From Methanomassiliicoccales archaeon PtaU1.Bin124 (GTDB lineage Archaea > Thermoplasmatota > Thermoplasmata > Methanomassiliicoccales > UBA472), in NCBI GenBank assembly GCA_002067865.1, contig MVRC01000013.1, forward strand, positions 62,001 to 126,000: DNA of 64,000 bases. Direction: 5' to 3'. A program made the position numbers and the translations under genes. Shown piece after piece: positions 27,435-36,138 of this stretch; the first letter of the stretch is position 1; every line of letters begins with the position of its first letter. The notes beneath the pieces were generated by a model, which had not been told where the DNA came from, ran no database searches, and worked only from the letters and a program-made list of their open reading frames with translations.

Positions 27435-28691
27435 TCAACGAGGCAGGACCGCGGCCATCCCTTCCATGATGGCTCTGATATCGTTCTCATCGGTCCCATA
27501 GGAACTGAATCCGATCCCGACAGTGGTGCTGCCATCGAACTCGCTCAGGCAAGCTTGGAGCATCGGCGGATAGGTCGTCGGTGCGAAAATGAAGGCCGAT
27601 GAAGGCGCCAGACCCTGAAATCCAAGTCGTGCCTTATCGATCGAACCCGCCCGCACCCACAACGGCGGCGAGACCCTCGCCTTGAGCGCCAGGTCCACCT
27701 CCTCTTCATATTTTGTTCGGACCGTATCGAACGATGTGAACGGGCCGATATGGAACACAGGGATCGGTCCGCGGGGACGGCCGTCCGGCCCCTGGCATAC
27801 CTTGATGGCCACCAGGGCGTCCTCCAGTCTCATTCCGCCGTGCATGGCGATCTCGATGCTGGTTCGTCCGGTCAGGTTGGCCACGTCGGCGCCCTTCCCC
27901 TCCGCCAAGTGCCTCAGGTCGTAGGTCGCCTGGAACGGCACCACGACCCCCTCCTTCGGGTTCATGACCTGCAGCGCCGAGACCATGAACGCCGCCAGGA
28001 AAACGTCCTCGAGCGAGTGGCCCTTCCCGGCCGCGAACATCAATATCGTGTGGCATGTCTCGGCGTCGAACGTCCTCATCAATGACATGGCTCCCTGAGC
28101 ATCCCTGCTGGTGAAAGGCAGCGACCAGATGGTGCCTCGTCGTTTCGCGTCCAGCGGCCATGGCGTTCCCTTTTCCGTTTCGGTCCTGGCCAGATCGAAG
28201 ATCGGCATGGCCGTCCTGTCCTCGCTCGGAAGGTTCTCTGGCATCTCACCGTTGTATAGGCCGCACAGAAGATATGCCACGTGCTTCAGGCCATGCACAT
28301 CGCTGACCGAATGGCTGAGCTTGATGCACACCATGTCCGTCCTGCCGCGGAACAGGCGGACCTGAACGAGCGGATCGATCGATGGGTCGGAACGGGTCGC
28401 CATGAAGCCCATCACCTCCGCCATCGGGTCCTCGCACGGAACGAGCATGAACGAGGAGAGCGAGTAGATGCCCTCCCGATGTTTCCAGTAAGGCCTTCTG
28501 CCCCCCTCCCAGCGGCACGCCAGGACCGGTTCCACCTCGAGCACCAGCCTGGCCGCCCTCCTCAGCCTCTCCTCGTCCAGCGGGGAGGCGAACTCCATGA
28601 CCAGATGCATCTGCCCGTCGCAAACGTAACGCTCCAGGTACTGCTCCATGTCCCCCGAGGTCGCTGGCACGTTCATCCTTGTTCCCGGCAT
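27435..28691 (-). CDS. Condensation-domain-like acyltransferase family protein
   Basis: A 418-residue protein resembling stand-alone NRPS condensation-domain or WS/DGAT-type proteins (COG4908-like). Evidence is the two-lobe layout and the motif KLSHSVSDVHG near residue 125, which corresponds to the catalytic HHxxxDG with the first His replaced by Ser and Gly shifted by one; activity is therefore uncertain. Further support is the late ANLTGR...IEIAMHGG and APTTYPPMLQ segments. A TATA-like CATCTTTATCTACC (minus strand, 28717-28730) fits a leaderless start at 28691. No carrier protein or NRPS lies nearby. Confidence 0.65.
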   Translation of the reverse strand: MPGTRMNVPATSGDMEQYLERYVCDGQMHLVMEFASPLDEERLRRAARLVLEVEPVLACRWEGGRRPYWKHREGIYSLSSFMLVPCEDPMAEVMGFMATRSDPSIDPLVQVRLFRGRTDMVCIKLSHSVSDVHGLKHVAYLLCGLYNGEMPENLPSEDRTAMPIFDLARTETEKGTPWPLDAKRRGTIWSLPFTSRDAQGAMSLMRTFDAETCHTILMFAAGKGHSLEDVFLAAFMVSALQVMNPKEGVVVPFQATYDLRHLAEGKGADVANLTGRTSIEIAMHGGMRLEDALVAIKVCQGPDGRPRGPIPVFHIGPFTSFDTVRTKYEEEVDLALKARVSPPLWVRAGSIDKARLGFQGLAPSSAFIFAPTTYPPMLQACLSEFDGSTTVGIGFSSYGTDENDIRAIMEGMAAVLPR

Positions 28692-28790
28692 GCAACCTAT
28701 CGCACCGAGCCTGCGGTAGATAAAGATGTGCCGCCTAGTTCAAAAAATACGGGCCAGCCGTTCCTCCCTTGCGGCTGGTCATCCGTCAGC

Positions 28791-29273
28791 TCACCTTCTT
28801 CGCTCTATCACCCATCTGCAGATGTGGTCTCCCTTGGTCATCGCATGTGTTCCCATGAAGGAGAAGTCCGGGGACATCTCCTCGGCCGAGCCATTTATGC
28901 TCAGCTCCAGAAGTTTGCAGGCTTCGGGAGGCCCGCGGGCCAATGGACAGGAGTAGTTCTCCTTGACGACCCTGTCCGGGGTCGATTCGACGATCTTGCC
29001 CTGAATGCCCATCATCTCCTCCCAGAAGTTGACGTAGGTGGCCAAAGCGATCGCATCGTGTCCGATTATCTTCTTGTCCATGGCCACCTTCAGAGCATCC
29101 TGCCTGCCTATCTGGCGAAACACCGGCGTCAATGCTATCAACGCCTTTTCCTGCCCGACCGTGCGCACGAAGGCGTCGACGGTCGCGACCCACCACATCG
29201 CCAATGCCGTATCGATCCTGTCATCCCGTTCCGACGTGGTCACCGGGATGTGCCTCACTCCCATTGTTTGCAT
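28791..29273 (-). CDS. Possible L-2-amino-thiazoline-4-carboxylic acid hydrolase-like protein
   Basis: A 160-residue protein. The C-terminal segment ISINGSAEEMSPDF, then GTHAMTKGDHICRWVIERR, recalls the end of the ATC-hydrolase-like and V4R-like families, where a Cys in GD-x-x-C is typical. A pair of Cys (SCPL, ACKLL) lies upstream. The start at 29273 (MQTMGVRH) is chosen because GGGAGGG lies just before it. There is no clear operon partner. The family assignment is tentative and the substrate unknown. Confidence 0.45.
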   Translation of the reverse strand: MQTMGVRHIPVTTSERDDRIDTALAMWWVATVDAFVRTVGQEKALIALTPVFRQIGRQDALKVAMDKKIIGHDAIALATYVNFWEEMMGIQGKIVESTPDRVVKENYSCPLARGPPEACKLLELSINGSAEEMSPDFSFMGTHAMTKGDHICRWVIERRR

Positions 29274-29433
29274 TCGCCCTCCCTGATCCCGAACGAACAT
29301 TCCGGTTGGTCAAGTGGCGGTAGTGCTCGTCCGGGGGATCCGAACCGGCCTCCCGAGCTACTGTTGGCGGGATGTACGAAAAAGGTTGCCGAAGAGCGGA
29401 ATAATGGAGAAAATACTGCAATATTCGACTTGA

Positions 29434-30060
29434 TCAGGTCCGGCAGGCATTCGGTTGCCTGGGCGGGATCGGAGGTCTCTTTCCTTCCTTCCTGTCCGCC
29501 AGGTCGAAGCCGACCAGATGGGACCAGTGCTTCGTCTCGGCGAAGCCCATCTTGGAACGGACAAGGTCATCGGCCAGGGTCGAGATGCTTCCCGAGGCCA
29601 CGTTGGTCACCCCGGCGATCTTGTCAAGGAAAGGGAAGGGCAGCATCGGCAGGACGAAGTATGGCGCGCCCTCCGGTTCCACGTCCATGTAGATGACGAA
29701 ATCATCGCTCAGGAACGAGACGTTAGGTTTGTTCCTCACGTCGTCCCGGTGGTTGGGAGGCAGATACTCTCCCAGCTTCTGCCCCTTCTCGTCGGAGATG
29801 AAGACCACGTCCCTGCTCTGGCTGAGGAGGAGCATCGATTCGTTCACGACGATTATGAAACAGTGATCGCGTTCCAGCGTCTCGAAGACCCCCCGGTTCA
29901 CGAAGGGCATGAGGCCGCCGATGCAGCCGTTCTCCTCCGCCTTCAGCTCCGTGTCGTAGATCTCCCTGCGGAACTCATCGTCCAGCAGGACATATCCCAT
30001 GACCCCGGGGAGCGCCTTCACGGTTCGTTCCACCTCATCCAAGATCTCCTGCGGGTTCAC
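29434..30060 (-). CDS. Uncharacterised protein, paralogue of the gene at 13364-13909
   Basis: About 208 residues. GGTATAAAA (plus coordinates 30082-30090) is a TATA box centred 26 bases before a GTG at 30060, so I place a leaderless start there (MNPQEILDEVERTVKALPGV); this aligns with the start of the paralogue. An open frame continues to an ATG at 30180, so a longer form is possible. The C-terminal part FLSDDFVIYMDVEP, NVAS and LVGFDLAD matches the paralogue, followed by a basic, proline-rich tail. There is no known family or active site. It is divergent from the mmp operon. Confidence 0.6.
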   Translation of the reverse strand: MNPQEILDEVERTVKALPGVMGYVLLDDEFRREIYDTELKAEENGCIGGLMPFVNRGVFETLERDHCFIIVVNESMLLLSQSRDVVFISDEKGQKLGEYLPPNHRDDVRNKPNVSFLSDDFVIYMDVEPEGAPYFVLPMLPFPFLDKIAGVTNVASGSISTLADDLVRSKMGFAETKHWSHLVGFDLADRKEGKRPPIPPRQPNACRT

Positions 30061-30224
30061 GGGGTCCTCCAGACCTTGCACGGTATAAAATGATATCAGC
30101 ATCGGTCGGTCGTTAGAACCTATGTTCAGAACCGCATGCTGGCATATATGAAAAAATACGTTCCAGTCGTCCATTAACACTAAAGAGTTATCTACTACCT
30201 GGTGCCATTTAGCGCGGACATCTG

Positions 30225-31928
30225 ATGAAGCTCTTTATCAACGGCAGGGAGGCCGATGTCCCGCAAGGGGCGGCACTGGCCGACGTTATCAAGGGAGAGC
30301 AGTACGAACCAGGTTCTGCCATCGCCCTGATCCGTTCCATGGAGCAGGTGAAGAAGGAGACCAGCGAGTTCGAGATCGTCACCACCAGGGGCTCCTTCGT
30401 GGTCCATGTGCCCGAGGGCCGCTGGCAGCCTTTTTGGAGGGAGATCTTCCCCCACCTCAAGGACAAGACCGTGCGGTGGCAGACGTCCAAAGTGACGGCC
30501 ATCGGTGCCTTCCCTTCGTCGGCGGTCCCATCCCGCGACCCTGCTAAGTTCACCAGGTATGACTGCTTCTTTGCGCTGGGCGGTTACGACAACCGCACCA
30601 CGTACATCATGATCAGCCGCCAGGACCATTCCGCCTCCTACGGCGTCGCCGATCCGGTCTTCGGCCGGGTCACGAGGGGGCGTCACGTCCTCGATTCTAT
30701 CCAGGAAACGGATAGGGTCATCGACATCAGGCCGGTCATCATCGAATTCCGTTCCGCCGATGCCTTCGCCACCACCGACCTCTCGACGAAGGTGGAGGAG
30801 GGGATGTCGGTCGAGACCTATGTGGGCGTCAAGATGGACCCGCGCTCACCCGTGTCGGTCGAGCATTTCCTCGTGGCCGGGGAGAAGGGCACCATGACCG
30901 TGACGGACAAGTCGGAATCGTTCACGGCCGTCTCGACCCGCATGGACGTCAGCCTGGTGGCCGAGGCCCAGGCCATCCGTGACGAGGACATGGTGACCGT
31001 CCGCCACAGCGGCCCGGGCATGGGCCGCATCTACTTCTACCAGAGGAGGCGGCAGACCGTCGCCTCGCATAACATCGCCGGCAGGATCGTAAACGGGCAC
31101 CAGCTCATCCATCTGGCCCCGCTCGGTTCCACCGTGACCGTACGCCCCGACCCTGCTCGTGTCATGGTCATCGGCATGACGCAGAAGGAGGGGCAGGCGT
31201 TCCTGGAGTCCCGCGGTCTGAGGCAGGTGCGCACTGGTACGGCCTCCGACGACGCCATCATCGTGGAGCAGGAACCGGAGCTGACCATCGAGGCTATGGC
31301 CGAGAAGGACATCGAGACCTTCGGCACCACGGAGGGCCGGATCACCTACTGGTACCTGCTGAGGCAGTCGGCCCCGAACACCGTCCGCTATGTAGAGAAG
31401 ATGACGGGGCTGGACCACAAGCCCATCGGCACGCTGAAGGTGCACTTCACCTTCGAAGGGATGCCGATGGTGACGTTCGAGGGGGACGATTCGCTCGGCG
31501 CAAAGCTCTTCCCCGAGCCCTCGTGGACCGGGATGGTGCACCGGGGCGACATCGGCATCACCAACATGTCACGGCCCAATAGGGGCATAATGGGTATCAG
31601 GCTACAGGACAGCGCCGAGTTCGGACCGACCGGGGAGGAGGGCCACGGCACGAACATGGTGGGCCGCTTCTCCGGCGATCTGGAAAGGATGATGGCCGGG
31701 CTGAAGGACGGCGACATCGTCTACGTCAGGGAGACGTTCGAGGACCCGGACCTGAAGATCGAACGCCAACGCCAGGAGTATGTGGCGCCTGTCAATGAGG
31801 ACGTGCCGCAGAGGGAGAGGGTGGAGAGGGCGTCGAGGCGCCCATCCAAGCCCAAGGAGGCGAGGCCGAAGGCCGAGCCGAAGCCCAAGGCGAAGAGGCT
31901 GTCCAAGAAGAAGGAGGTCGACATTTGA
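30225..31928 (+). CDS. mmp3: Methanogenesis marker protein 3 (MCR activation complex subunit)
   Basis: A 567-residue protein, longer than the ~500 usual for the family because of a Lys/Pro/Ala-rich C-terminal tail (about residues 525-567). Residues 1-60 look like a beta-grasp domain (MKLFINGREADVPQGAALADVI). Two later regions resemble cyclophilin-like folds, for example FALGGYDNRTTYIMISR and GTNMVGRFSGDLERM near the end. Mmp3 copurifies with McrC, Mmp7, Mmp17 and AtwA in the complex that reductively activates MCR. It is first in a six-gene operon; the next gene starts in an overlapping TTGA at 31925. Confidence 0.92.
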   Translation: MKLFINGREADVPQGAALADVIKGEQYEPGSAIALIRSMEQVKKETSEFEIVTTRGSFVVHVPEGRWQPFWREIFPHLKDKTVRWQTSKVTAIGAFPSSAVPSRDPAKFTRYDCFFALGGYDNRTTYIMISRQDHSASYGVADPVFGRVTRGRHVLDSIQETDRVIDIRPVIIEFRSADAFATTDLSTKVEEGMSVETYVGVKMDPRSPVSVEHFLVAGEKGTMTVTDKSESFTAVSTRMDVSLVAEAQAIRDEDMVTVRHSGPGMGRIYFYQRRRQTVASHNIAGRIVNGHQLIHLAPLGSTVTVRPDPARVMVIGMTQKEGQAFLESRGLRQVRTGTASDDAIIVEQEPELTIEAMAEKDIETFGTTEGRITYWYLLRQSAPNTVRYVEKMTGLDHKPIGTLKVHFTFEGMPMVTFEGDDSLGAKLFPEPSWTGMVHRGDIGITNMSRPNRGIMGIRLQDSAEFGPTGEEGHGTNMVGRFSGDLERMMAGLKDGDIVYVRETFEDPDLKIERQRQEYVAPVNEDVPQRERVERASRRPSKPKEARPKAEPKPKAKRLSKKKEVDI

Positions 31929-32350
31929 CCGCAGACCATCAGACCAGATACATCGTGCTCGCTCCGGACTCTGAGATCACCCCCGACCAGCTGGCCCGCA
32001 ACATCCACGCGCTCGGCCTGGACGTGGTGGTCAAGGAGACCTGCTTTGGAGTAGTGGTCTCTGGCAAGAACGATGAGGTCAAGAGGACGGTCAACGAGGT
32101 CCGCAAGTTGGACCCGAACCGAATATTCAGCAAGGTGCGCGGCTTCCCGGTCGGGGACCAGCGCCGCTGCCGCGCCCACAAGGGCTCCAGGCCTGGGTTC
32201 GCCCAGCTGGAGAAGGAATGGAAGGACCTGGTGCTGATAGAGAAGGGGCTGCAGTGCGCCGAGAGGGGAGAGAGGCCTCCGGAATGCAAGCGTCCCTCGA
32301 AGATGCCAGTGAGCGATCTGGCCAAGATATGCAAGGAGGAATGCCGTTGA
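31925..32350 (+). CDS. mmp6: Methanogenesis marker protein 6
   Basis: A 141-residue protein of the methanogen-specific marker 6 family. Visible family features are the start YIVLAPDSEITPDQLARNIHAL, the pair VVVKETCFGVVVSG and the Cys-containing C-terminal half, with QRRCRAHKGSRPGF and a final ICKEEC. The start is TTG at 31925, overlapping the mmp3 stop, with AAGGAGGT at 31911-31918. Biochemical function is unproven; its fixed place in the mmp3-mmp7 cluster suggests a part in MCR activation or assembly. Confidence 0.88.
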   Translation: MTADHQTRYIVLAPDSEITPDQLARNIHALGLDVVVKETCFGVVVSGKNDEVKRTVNEVRKLDPNRIFSKVRGFPVGDQRRCRAHKGSRPGFAQLEKEWKDLVLIEKGLQCAERGERPPECKRPSKMPVSDLAKICKEECR

Positions 32351-32781
32351 AAGTGCTGATCGTACCGCCCAACAGCCTCATACTGTTCGACCTGGTGGAG
32401 AGGTTCGGGCATGAGCCGCTGAGCGTCATGGGGGCGCTGCAGGAGAGGATCGAGAACAGGGAGATCGAGTCGCCGCCCATGAACATCACCGTCGATGACG
32501 TGAAGAAGGGGCTGAAGTACGCCGGCATCGAGGTGCCGTCTGGAATTCGTGGTCGACTGGCAGTGTACGGTCCCCTCATCGACCAGGCGGAGGCAGCGGT
32601 CATCATGGAGGATGCGCCGTTCATGTTCGGCTGCGTCGGCTGCGCCCGTACGAACGAGATGATGAAGCTCCTCATCCGCAAGCGCAAGATCCCCATACTG
32701 GAGCTGGACTACCCCGAGAATGAGGACGAGGCCAAGGCCATGGTGGCCAAGCTGAAGGCCTTCCTGGAGGGACTGAAATGA
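32347..32781 (+). CDS. mmp5: Methanogenesis marker protein 5
   Basis: A 144-residue marker 5 protein: [20 protein letters not shown] at the N-terminus and [18 protein letters not shown] with a conserved CVGC pair in the second half. Two starts compete: ATG at 32341, directly abutting AAGGAGGA (32333-32340), and TTG at 32347, six bases beyond it. The spacing favours TTG, which also overlaps the mmp6 stop as TTGA, the same arrangement as mmp3-mmp6. Function is unknown; it is co-transcribed with MCR activation genes and overlaps mmp15 by ATGA. Confidence 0.88.
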   Translation: MKVLIVPPNSLILFDLVERFGHEPLSVMGALQERIENREIESPPMNITVDDVKKGLKYAGIEVPSGIRGRLAVYGPLIDQAEAAVIMEDAPFMFGCVGCARTNEMMKLLIRKRKIPILELDYPENEDEAKAMVAKLKAFLEGLK

Positions 32782-34007
32782 TCAAGATAGCACAGCTGTC
32801 CTGCGGCACCGACTATTCGGGCGTACAGTCGGAGATAGAGAACGCGGCCACGGCCGTCGGCGGGAAGATGGTCTACCCCGACGTGGACATGGAGAAGATC
32901 AACGCCGCGGTGGAGAAGTTCGGCTTCAACCCGGTCAGCCCGCAGCTCAAGCTCATGATCGCCCGCGCGATGTCGCTGGCGGAGAAGCGGTACGACGCCG
33001 ACGCGGTCTTCATCGCCTCCTGCTTCCGCTGCGCCGAGGCGGCGCTCGTCCGCACGGAGCTGAGGAAGTTCATCCAGAACAACACCAGGCTGCCGGTCGT
33101 CACCTACTCCTTCACGGAGAGGACGAAGGCCGGTCAGCTGCTCACCAGGATGGAAGCGCTGGTTACGATCGTGGAGAGGAAGGAGCTGCTGGCCAGGGAG
33201 AGGCAGGTCGGCCTCACCGCCGGGCTCGATTCCGGCTCGTCCACCACCAAGGCCATGATCATGCGGGACAATCAGATCATAGGTAAGGCCTGGACGCCGA
33301 CGGCGGACGTATTCTCCTCGGCCGAGAGGGTGCTCGCGCAGGCGTTGGAGCAGGCGGGCGTGAAGCAGTCGGAGCTGGAGGCCATCGGCACGACCGGCTA
33401 CGGGCGCTTCACCCTGGGCAAGAAGTTCAACGCCAAGCTGGTGCAGGAGGAGCTGACCGTCAACTCGAAGGGAGCGGTCTGGCTGGCCAACAAGCAGAAG
33501 GGCGAGGCCACCATCATCGACATCGGCGGCATGGACAACAAGGCCATCACCATCCGTGATGGCATTCCGGACAACTTCACCATGGGCGGCATCTGCGCCG
33601 GGGCGTCCGGACGTTTCATGGAACTGACCGCCAAGCGCCTGGGGGTGGAGATCACCGAGCTCGGGGCCCTGGCCGACAAGGGAGACCCGTCCAAGGTGAA
33701 GATGAACTCCTATTGCTCCATCTTCGGCATACAGGACCTGGTCACGTCGCTGGCGGCCGGTAACACGCTGGAGGATGTCGCATCGGCCGCGTGTCACAGC
33801 GTGGCCGAGCAGATATACGAACAGCAGCTGCAGGAGATCGAGGTCAGGCAGCCGGTCATCCAGGTCGGCGGCACGTCGCTCATCTCCGGGCTTGTAACGG
33901 CGATGGAGCACACGCTGGGGCAGAGACCGATCGTTCCGCCCAACTCCCAGTACATCGGGGCGGCCGGGGCGGCGCTGCTGTCGTCGGGATTCCTAGAGGG
34001 ACGCTAA
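32778..34007 (+). CDS. mmp15: Methanogenesis marker protein 15, BadF/BadG-type ATPase
   Basis: A 409-residue protein. Residues 1-130 are a methanogen-specific domain with [10 protein letters not shown]. From residue ~148 it is an ASKHA-fold ATPase of the 2-hydroxyglutaryl-CoA dehydratase activator type: phosphate-binding [27 protein letters not shown], the dimer-interface FeS motif with Cys in [11 protein letters not shown] and NSYCSIFG, and GGTSLISG. Such activators use ATP to push an electron to low potential through a bridging 4Fe-4S cluster. This strongly suggests an electron-activating role next to the MCR activation genes, although that is inferred. Start ATG at 32778 overlaps mmp5. Confidence 0.92.
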   Translation: MIKIAQLSCGTDYSGVQSEIENAATAVGGKMVYPDVDMEKINAAVEKFGFNPVSPQLKLMIARAMSLAEKRYDADAVFIASCFRCAEAALVRTELRKFIQNNTRLPVVTYSFTERTKAGQLLTRMEALVTIVERKELLARERQVGLTAGLDSGSSTTKAMIMRDNQIIGKAWTPTADVFSSAERVLAQALEQAGVKQSELEAIGTTGYGRFTLGKKFNAKLVQEELTVNSKGAVWLANKQKGEATIIDIGGMDNKAITIRDGIPDNFTMGGICAGASGRFMELTAKRLGVEITELGALADKGDPSKVKMNSYCSIFGIQDLVTSLAAGNTLEDVASAACHSVAEQIYEQQLQEIEVRQPVIQVGGTSLISGLVTAMEHTLGQRPIVPPNSQYIGAAGAALLSSGFLEGR

Positions 34008-34008
34008 G

Positions 34009-34566
34009 ATGGAGATGATCACCGAGGGCACGGACCAGTACGCACAGGACAGCTATGCCAAGCTGTTCGAGCAGATCCTGCTCGAGATGGGCATAACGAA
34101 CGTGCTGGAGAAGGTCCGGATCCTCATACGGGCGGACGACCCCCTATTCGTGGTCAGCGTGAAGATGCGCAAGGCCGCGGGGGCCAAGCCGATCTACGAC
34201 GTGGCCCAGCTGGACGACAAGGAGGGCGGGGTCATGGTGTCGATCACCGACGAAGGATACGCCCCGCGTTTGCTGGCATTGCTGTGGAAGACGTTCGGCC
34301 GGGACCGGGTGGAACAGCTCACGCGCTTCGAGATCTACATCGCCGGCGCCACGCGCATGGACCTGTGGGAGATGCGCATCTCGCCCGAGGAGGAGCTGAA
34401 GGCGCAGGTGCTGGACGCGATCTGGAAGCTGGTGCCCGAGGGGCTGAAGATCCGGCATACGTTCTCCTCGCCCGATGTGATGACCATAGCCAACACCGAG
34501 CACGGTTTCCAGCCTAACTGGCTGGCCGATGCGGAGAAGCTGCACCACGAGATGGAGGCGGACTGA
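34009..34566 (+). CDS. mmp17: Methanogenesis marker protein 17 (MCR activation complex subunit)
   Basis: A 185-residue marker 17 protein: YAKLFEQILLEMGITNVLEKV near the start, the segment DNA-unrelated and acidic VAQLDDKEGGVMVSITDEGYAPRLLALLW in the middle and a helical C-terminus. It has no cysteine clusters. In Methanothermobacter it copurifies in the A3a part of the MCR activation system with Mmp3, Mmp7, McrC and AtwA. It starts one base after the mmp15 stop, with GAGGGA upstream, and ends directly before the mmp7 TTG. Confidence 0.9.
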   Translation: MEMITEGTDQYAQDSYAKLFEQILLEMGITNVLEKVRILIRADDPLFVVSVKMRKAAGAKPIYDVAQLDDKEGGVMVSITDEGYAPRLLALLWKTFGRDRVEQLTRFEIYIAGATRMDLWEMRISPEEELKAQVLDAIWKLVPEGLKIRHTFSSPDVMTIANTEHGFQPNWLADAEKLHHEMEAD

Positions 34567-35505
34567 TTGTACCAGGTGCTGATGTTCGACGGCGGGGTCT
34601 ACAAGATCAACGAGTTCTACGAGCTCATCGAGGACATCGGGGGCTTCGTCATCCAGAAGACCACCATCCAGGTGCAGATCCTGGTGACGTTCGCCATACC
34701 GGAGGAGGACCGCGGGATCATCGAGAAGAAGACCCGGGAGCTGGGCGGCAAGCTGATCGATGTGCCTCTGGCCGGTTCGGAGATCGTGGTGGTCGGCCCG
34801 ACGCTGGGCAGGCATCACATGCCCCACCCCATCTGCGACATCGCCGAATCGCTGCGCAGGTACGGAGCGATCACTGTCGTCATGGGTCTGGCCAGGGGAA
34901 GGGGGAAGCAGACCGCGCAGATAAGCGCCGAGGAGAAGGCCATCATCGAGGAGTACGACGCGGCCGTGTTCGTCGTCGGCAACTTCCGCTCCTGCGTGGA
35001 GAAGTACAAGTACAAGCTGTGGGAGGACATCCAGATACCAGTGGTCGCGACGTGCGGCCCGGAGATCGAGCACCTCCCCGCCTGCGAGGCCCAGGTCTGC
35101 GGCATCGGGCGCAAGGTGGAGCGCATGCGCCGGCCGGAGGAGATCCAGAAGCTGGAGGAAGTGAGCTCGAAGGTGATCCAGATCGTCCTGGCGCGGAGGA
35201 GGGACGTCGATTCGGACCCTCTCTTCGTCCACCCTGCGGAGATCAAGGACAGGCTGGACGGGCTCGAGGCCATCCAGGGCTCGCTCCGTCCCGCCCCGGT
35301 CGTGCTGCACGTGGACGGTGTAAGGGCCAAGGTCCCGTACGACAAGTACAAGGACGCCATCGCCGCGCTGGAGATATACGGGCGCAGGCTGGGCGAGATC
35401 GCCGACATCACCCCCTCCAGGATGGAGGGCAGCGTGCTCATCAAGATCAAGTCCCGCAGCCAGGTGGAGGAAGAGGACGCGGCGAAAGCAAAGGGCTCGA
35501 AGTGA
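34567..35505 (+). CDS. mmp7: Methanogenesis marker protein 7 (MCR activation complex subunit)
   Basis: A 312-residue protein, marker 7 family. Evidence: YQVLMFDGGVYKINEFYELIED at the N-terminus, and GSEIVVVGPTLGRHHMPHPICDIAE and VFVVGNFRSCVEKYKYKLWED, which resemble McrC segments. It has Cys in ICDIAE, SCVEKY, ATCGPEIE and PACEAQVCGIG that could bind FeS clusters. Mmp7 and McrC are homologous in part and both sit in the ATP-driven MCR activation complex. The start is TTG at 34567, immediately after the mmp17 stop, with GGAGG at 34554-34558. It is the last gene of the operon. Confidence 0.92.
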   Translation: MYQVLMFDGGVYKINEFYELIEDIGGFVIQKTTIQVQILVTFAIPEEDRGIIEKKTRELGGKLIDVPLAGSEIVVVGPTLGRHHMPHPICDIAESLRRYGAITVVMGLARGRGKQTAQISAEEKAIIEEYDAAVFVVGNFRSCVEKYKYKLWEDIQIPVVATCGPEIEHLPACEAQVCGIGRKVERMRRPEEIQKLEEVSSKVIQIVLARRRDVDSDPLFVHPAEIKDRLDGLEAIQGSLRPAPVVLHVDGVRAKVPYDKYKDAIAALEIYGRRLGEIADITPSRMEGSVLIKIKSRSQVEEEDAAKAKGSK

Positions 35506-35572
35506 TCTCCCGGCGCTAGTCCTCCTGATTTTTAATATACCGCAGAAGGTATCTTCACCCCAGGTGGAAGTA

Positions 35573-36133
35573 ATGAATGTGCTGGGTATTTCGGGAAGCC
35601 CGCGCAAGGACGGGAACACGGAGATCTTGATCAGGGAGGCGCTGGAAGGCGCCAGGTCCAAGGGGGCCGAGGTGGAGATGATAGTCCTCTCGGACAAGGA
35701 CATCAAGGGATGCAGGGCGCACCCTACCTGCGGCCAGGGAGGCAAGTGCCTCATCGACGACGACATGCAGCCCATCTATCCCAAGCTGATGGAGGCTGAC
35801 GCCATCATCATAGGCACGCCTGTCTACTTCGGCGGCATGACCGGCCAGACCAAGACGTTCCTGGACCGGACCTATCTGCTGTCGAAGTTGGGCCGGAAGC
35901 TGGAAGGGAAGGTCGGAGGCGTCATAGCGGTCGGAGGAAGGGCGGGACACGAGTTCACCTCGGCCTGCATCATGGACTACATGACCCTGCAGGGCATGGT
36001 CCTGCCGTCCGGAGCGTTCGCGCACTCCTTCGTCAGGGACCTCGGCGCTGCCAAGACCGACGAGAAGAGCATGAAGGCCGCCCGGGCCCTGGGCGAAAGG
36101 GTGGCCGCCACGGCGATGAAGCTCCGTTCATAG
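35573..36133 (+). CDS. Flavodoxin-fold NAD(P)H-dependent FMN reductase, iron-sulfur flavoprotein-like
   Basis: A 186-residue protein. The N-terminus VLGISGSPRKDGNTEIL is the FMN phosphate loop of the NADPH-dependent FMN reductase/Isf superfamily, and GTPVYFGGMTGQTKTFLDR is the second flavin motif. Isf proteins have a compact cysteine motif between these; here only Cys47, Cys53 and Cys59 occur (CRAHPTCGQGGKC), so a complete four-Cys cluster site is missing. It probably shuttles electrons between ferredoxin or NAD(P)H and an acceptor. AGGTGG at 35562-35567 selects the ATG at 35573. It follows the mmp operon by 67 bases but has a TATA-like TTTTTAATATACC (35530-35542) of its own. Confidence 0.82.
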   Translation: MNVLGISGSPRKDGNTEILIREALEGARSKGAEVEMIVLSDKDIKGCRAHPTCGQGGKCLIDDDMQPIYPKLMEADAIIIGTPVYFGGMTGQTKTFLDRTYLLSKLGRKLEGKVGGVIAVGGRAGHEFTSACIMDYMTLQGMVLPSGAFAHSFVRDLGAAKTDEKSMKAARALGERVAATAMKLRS

Positions 36134-36138
36134 GTCGG

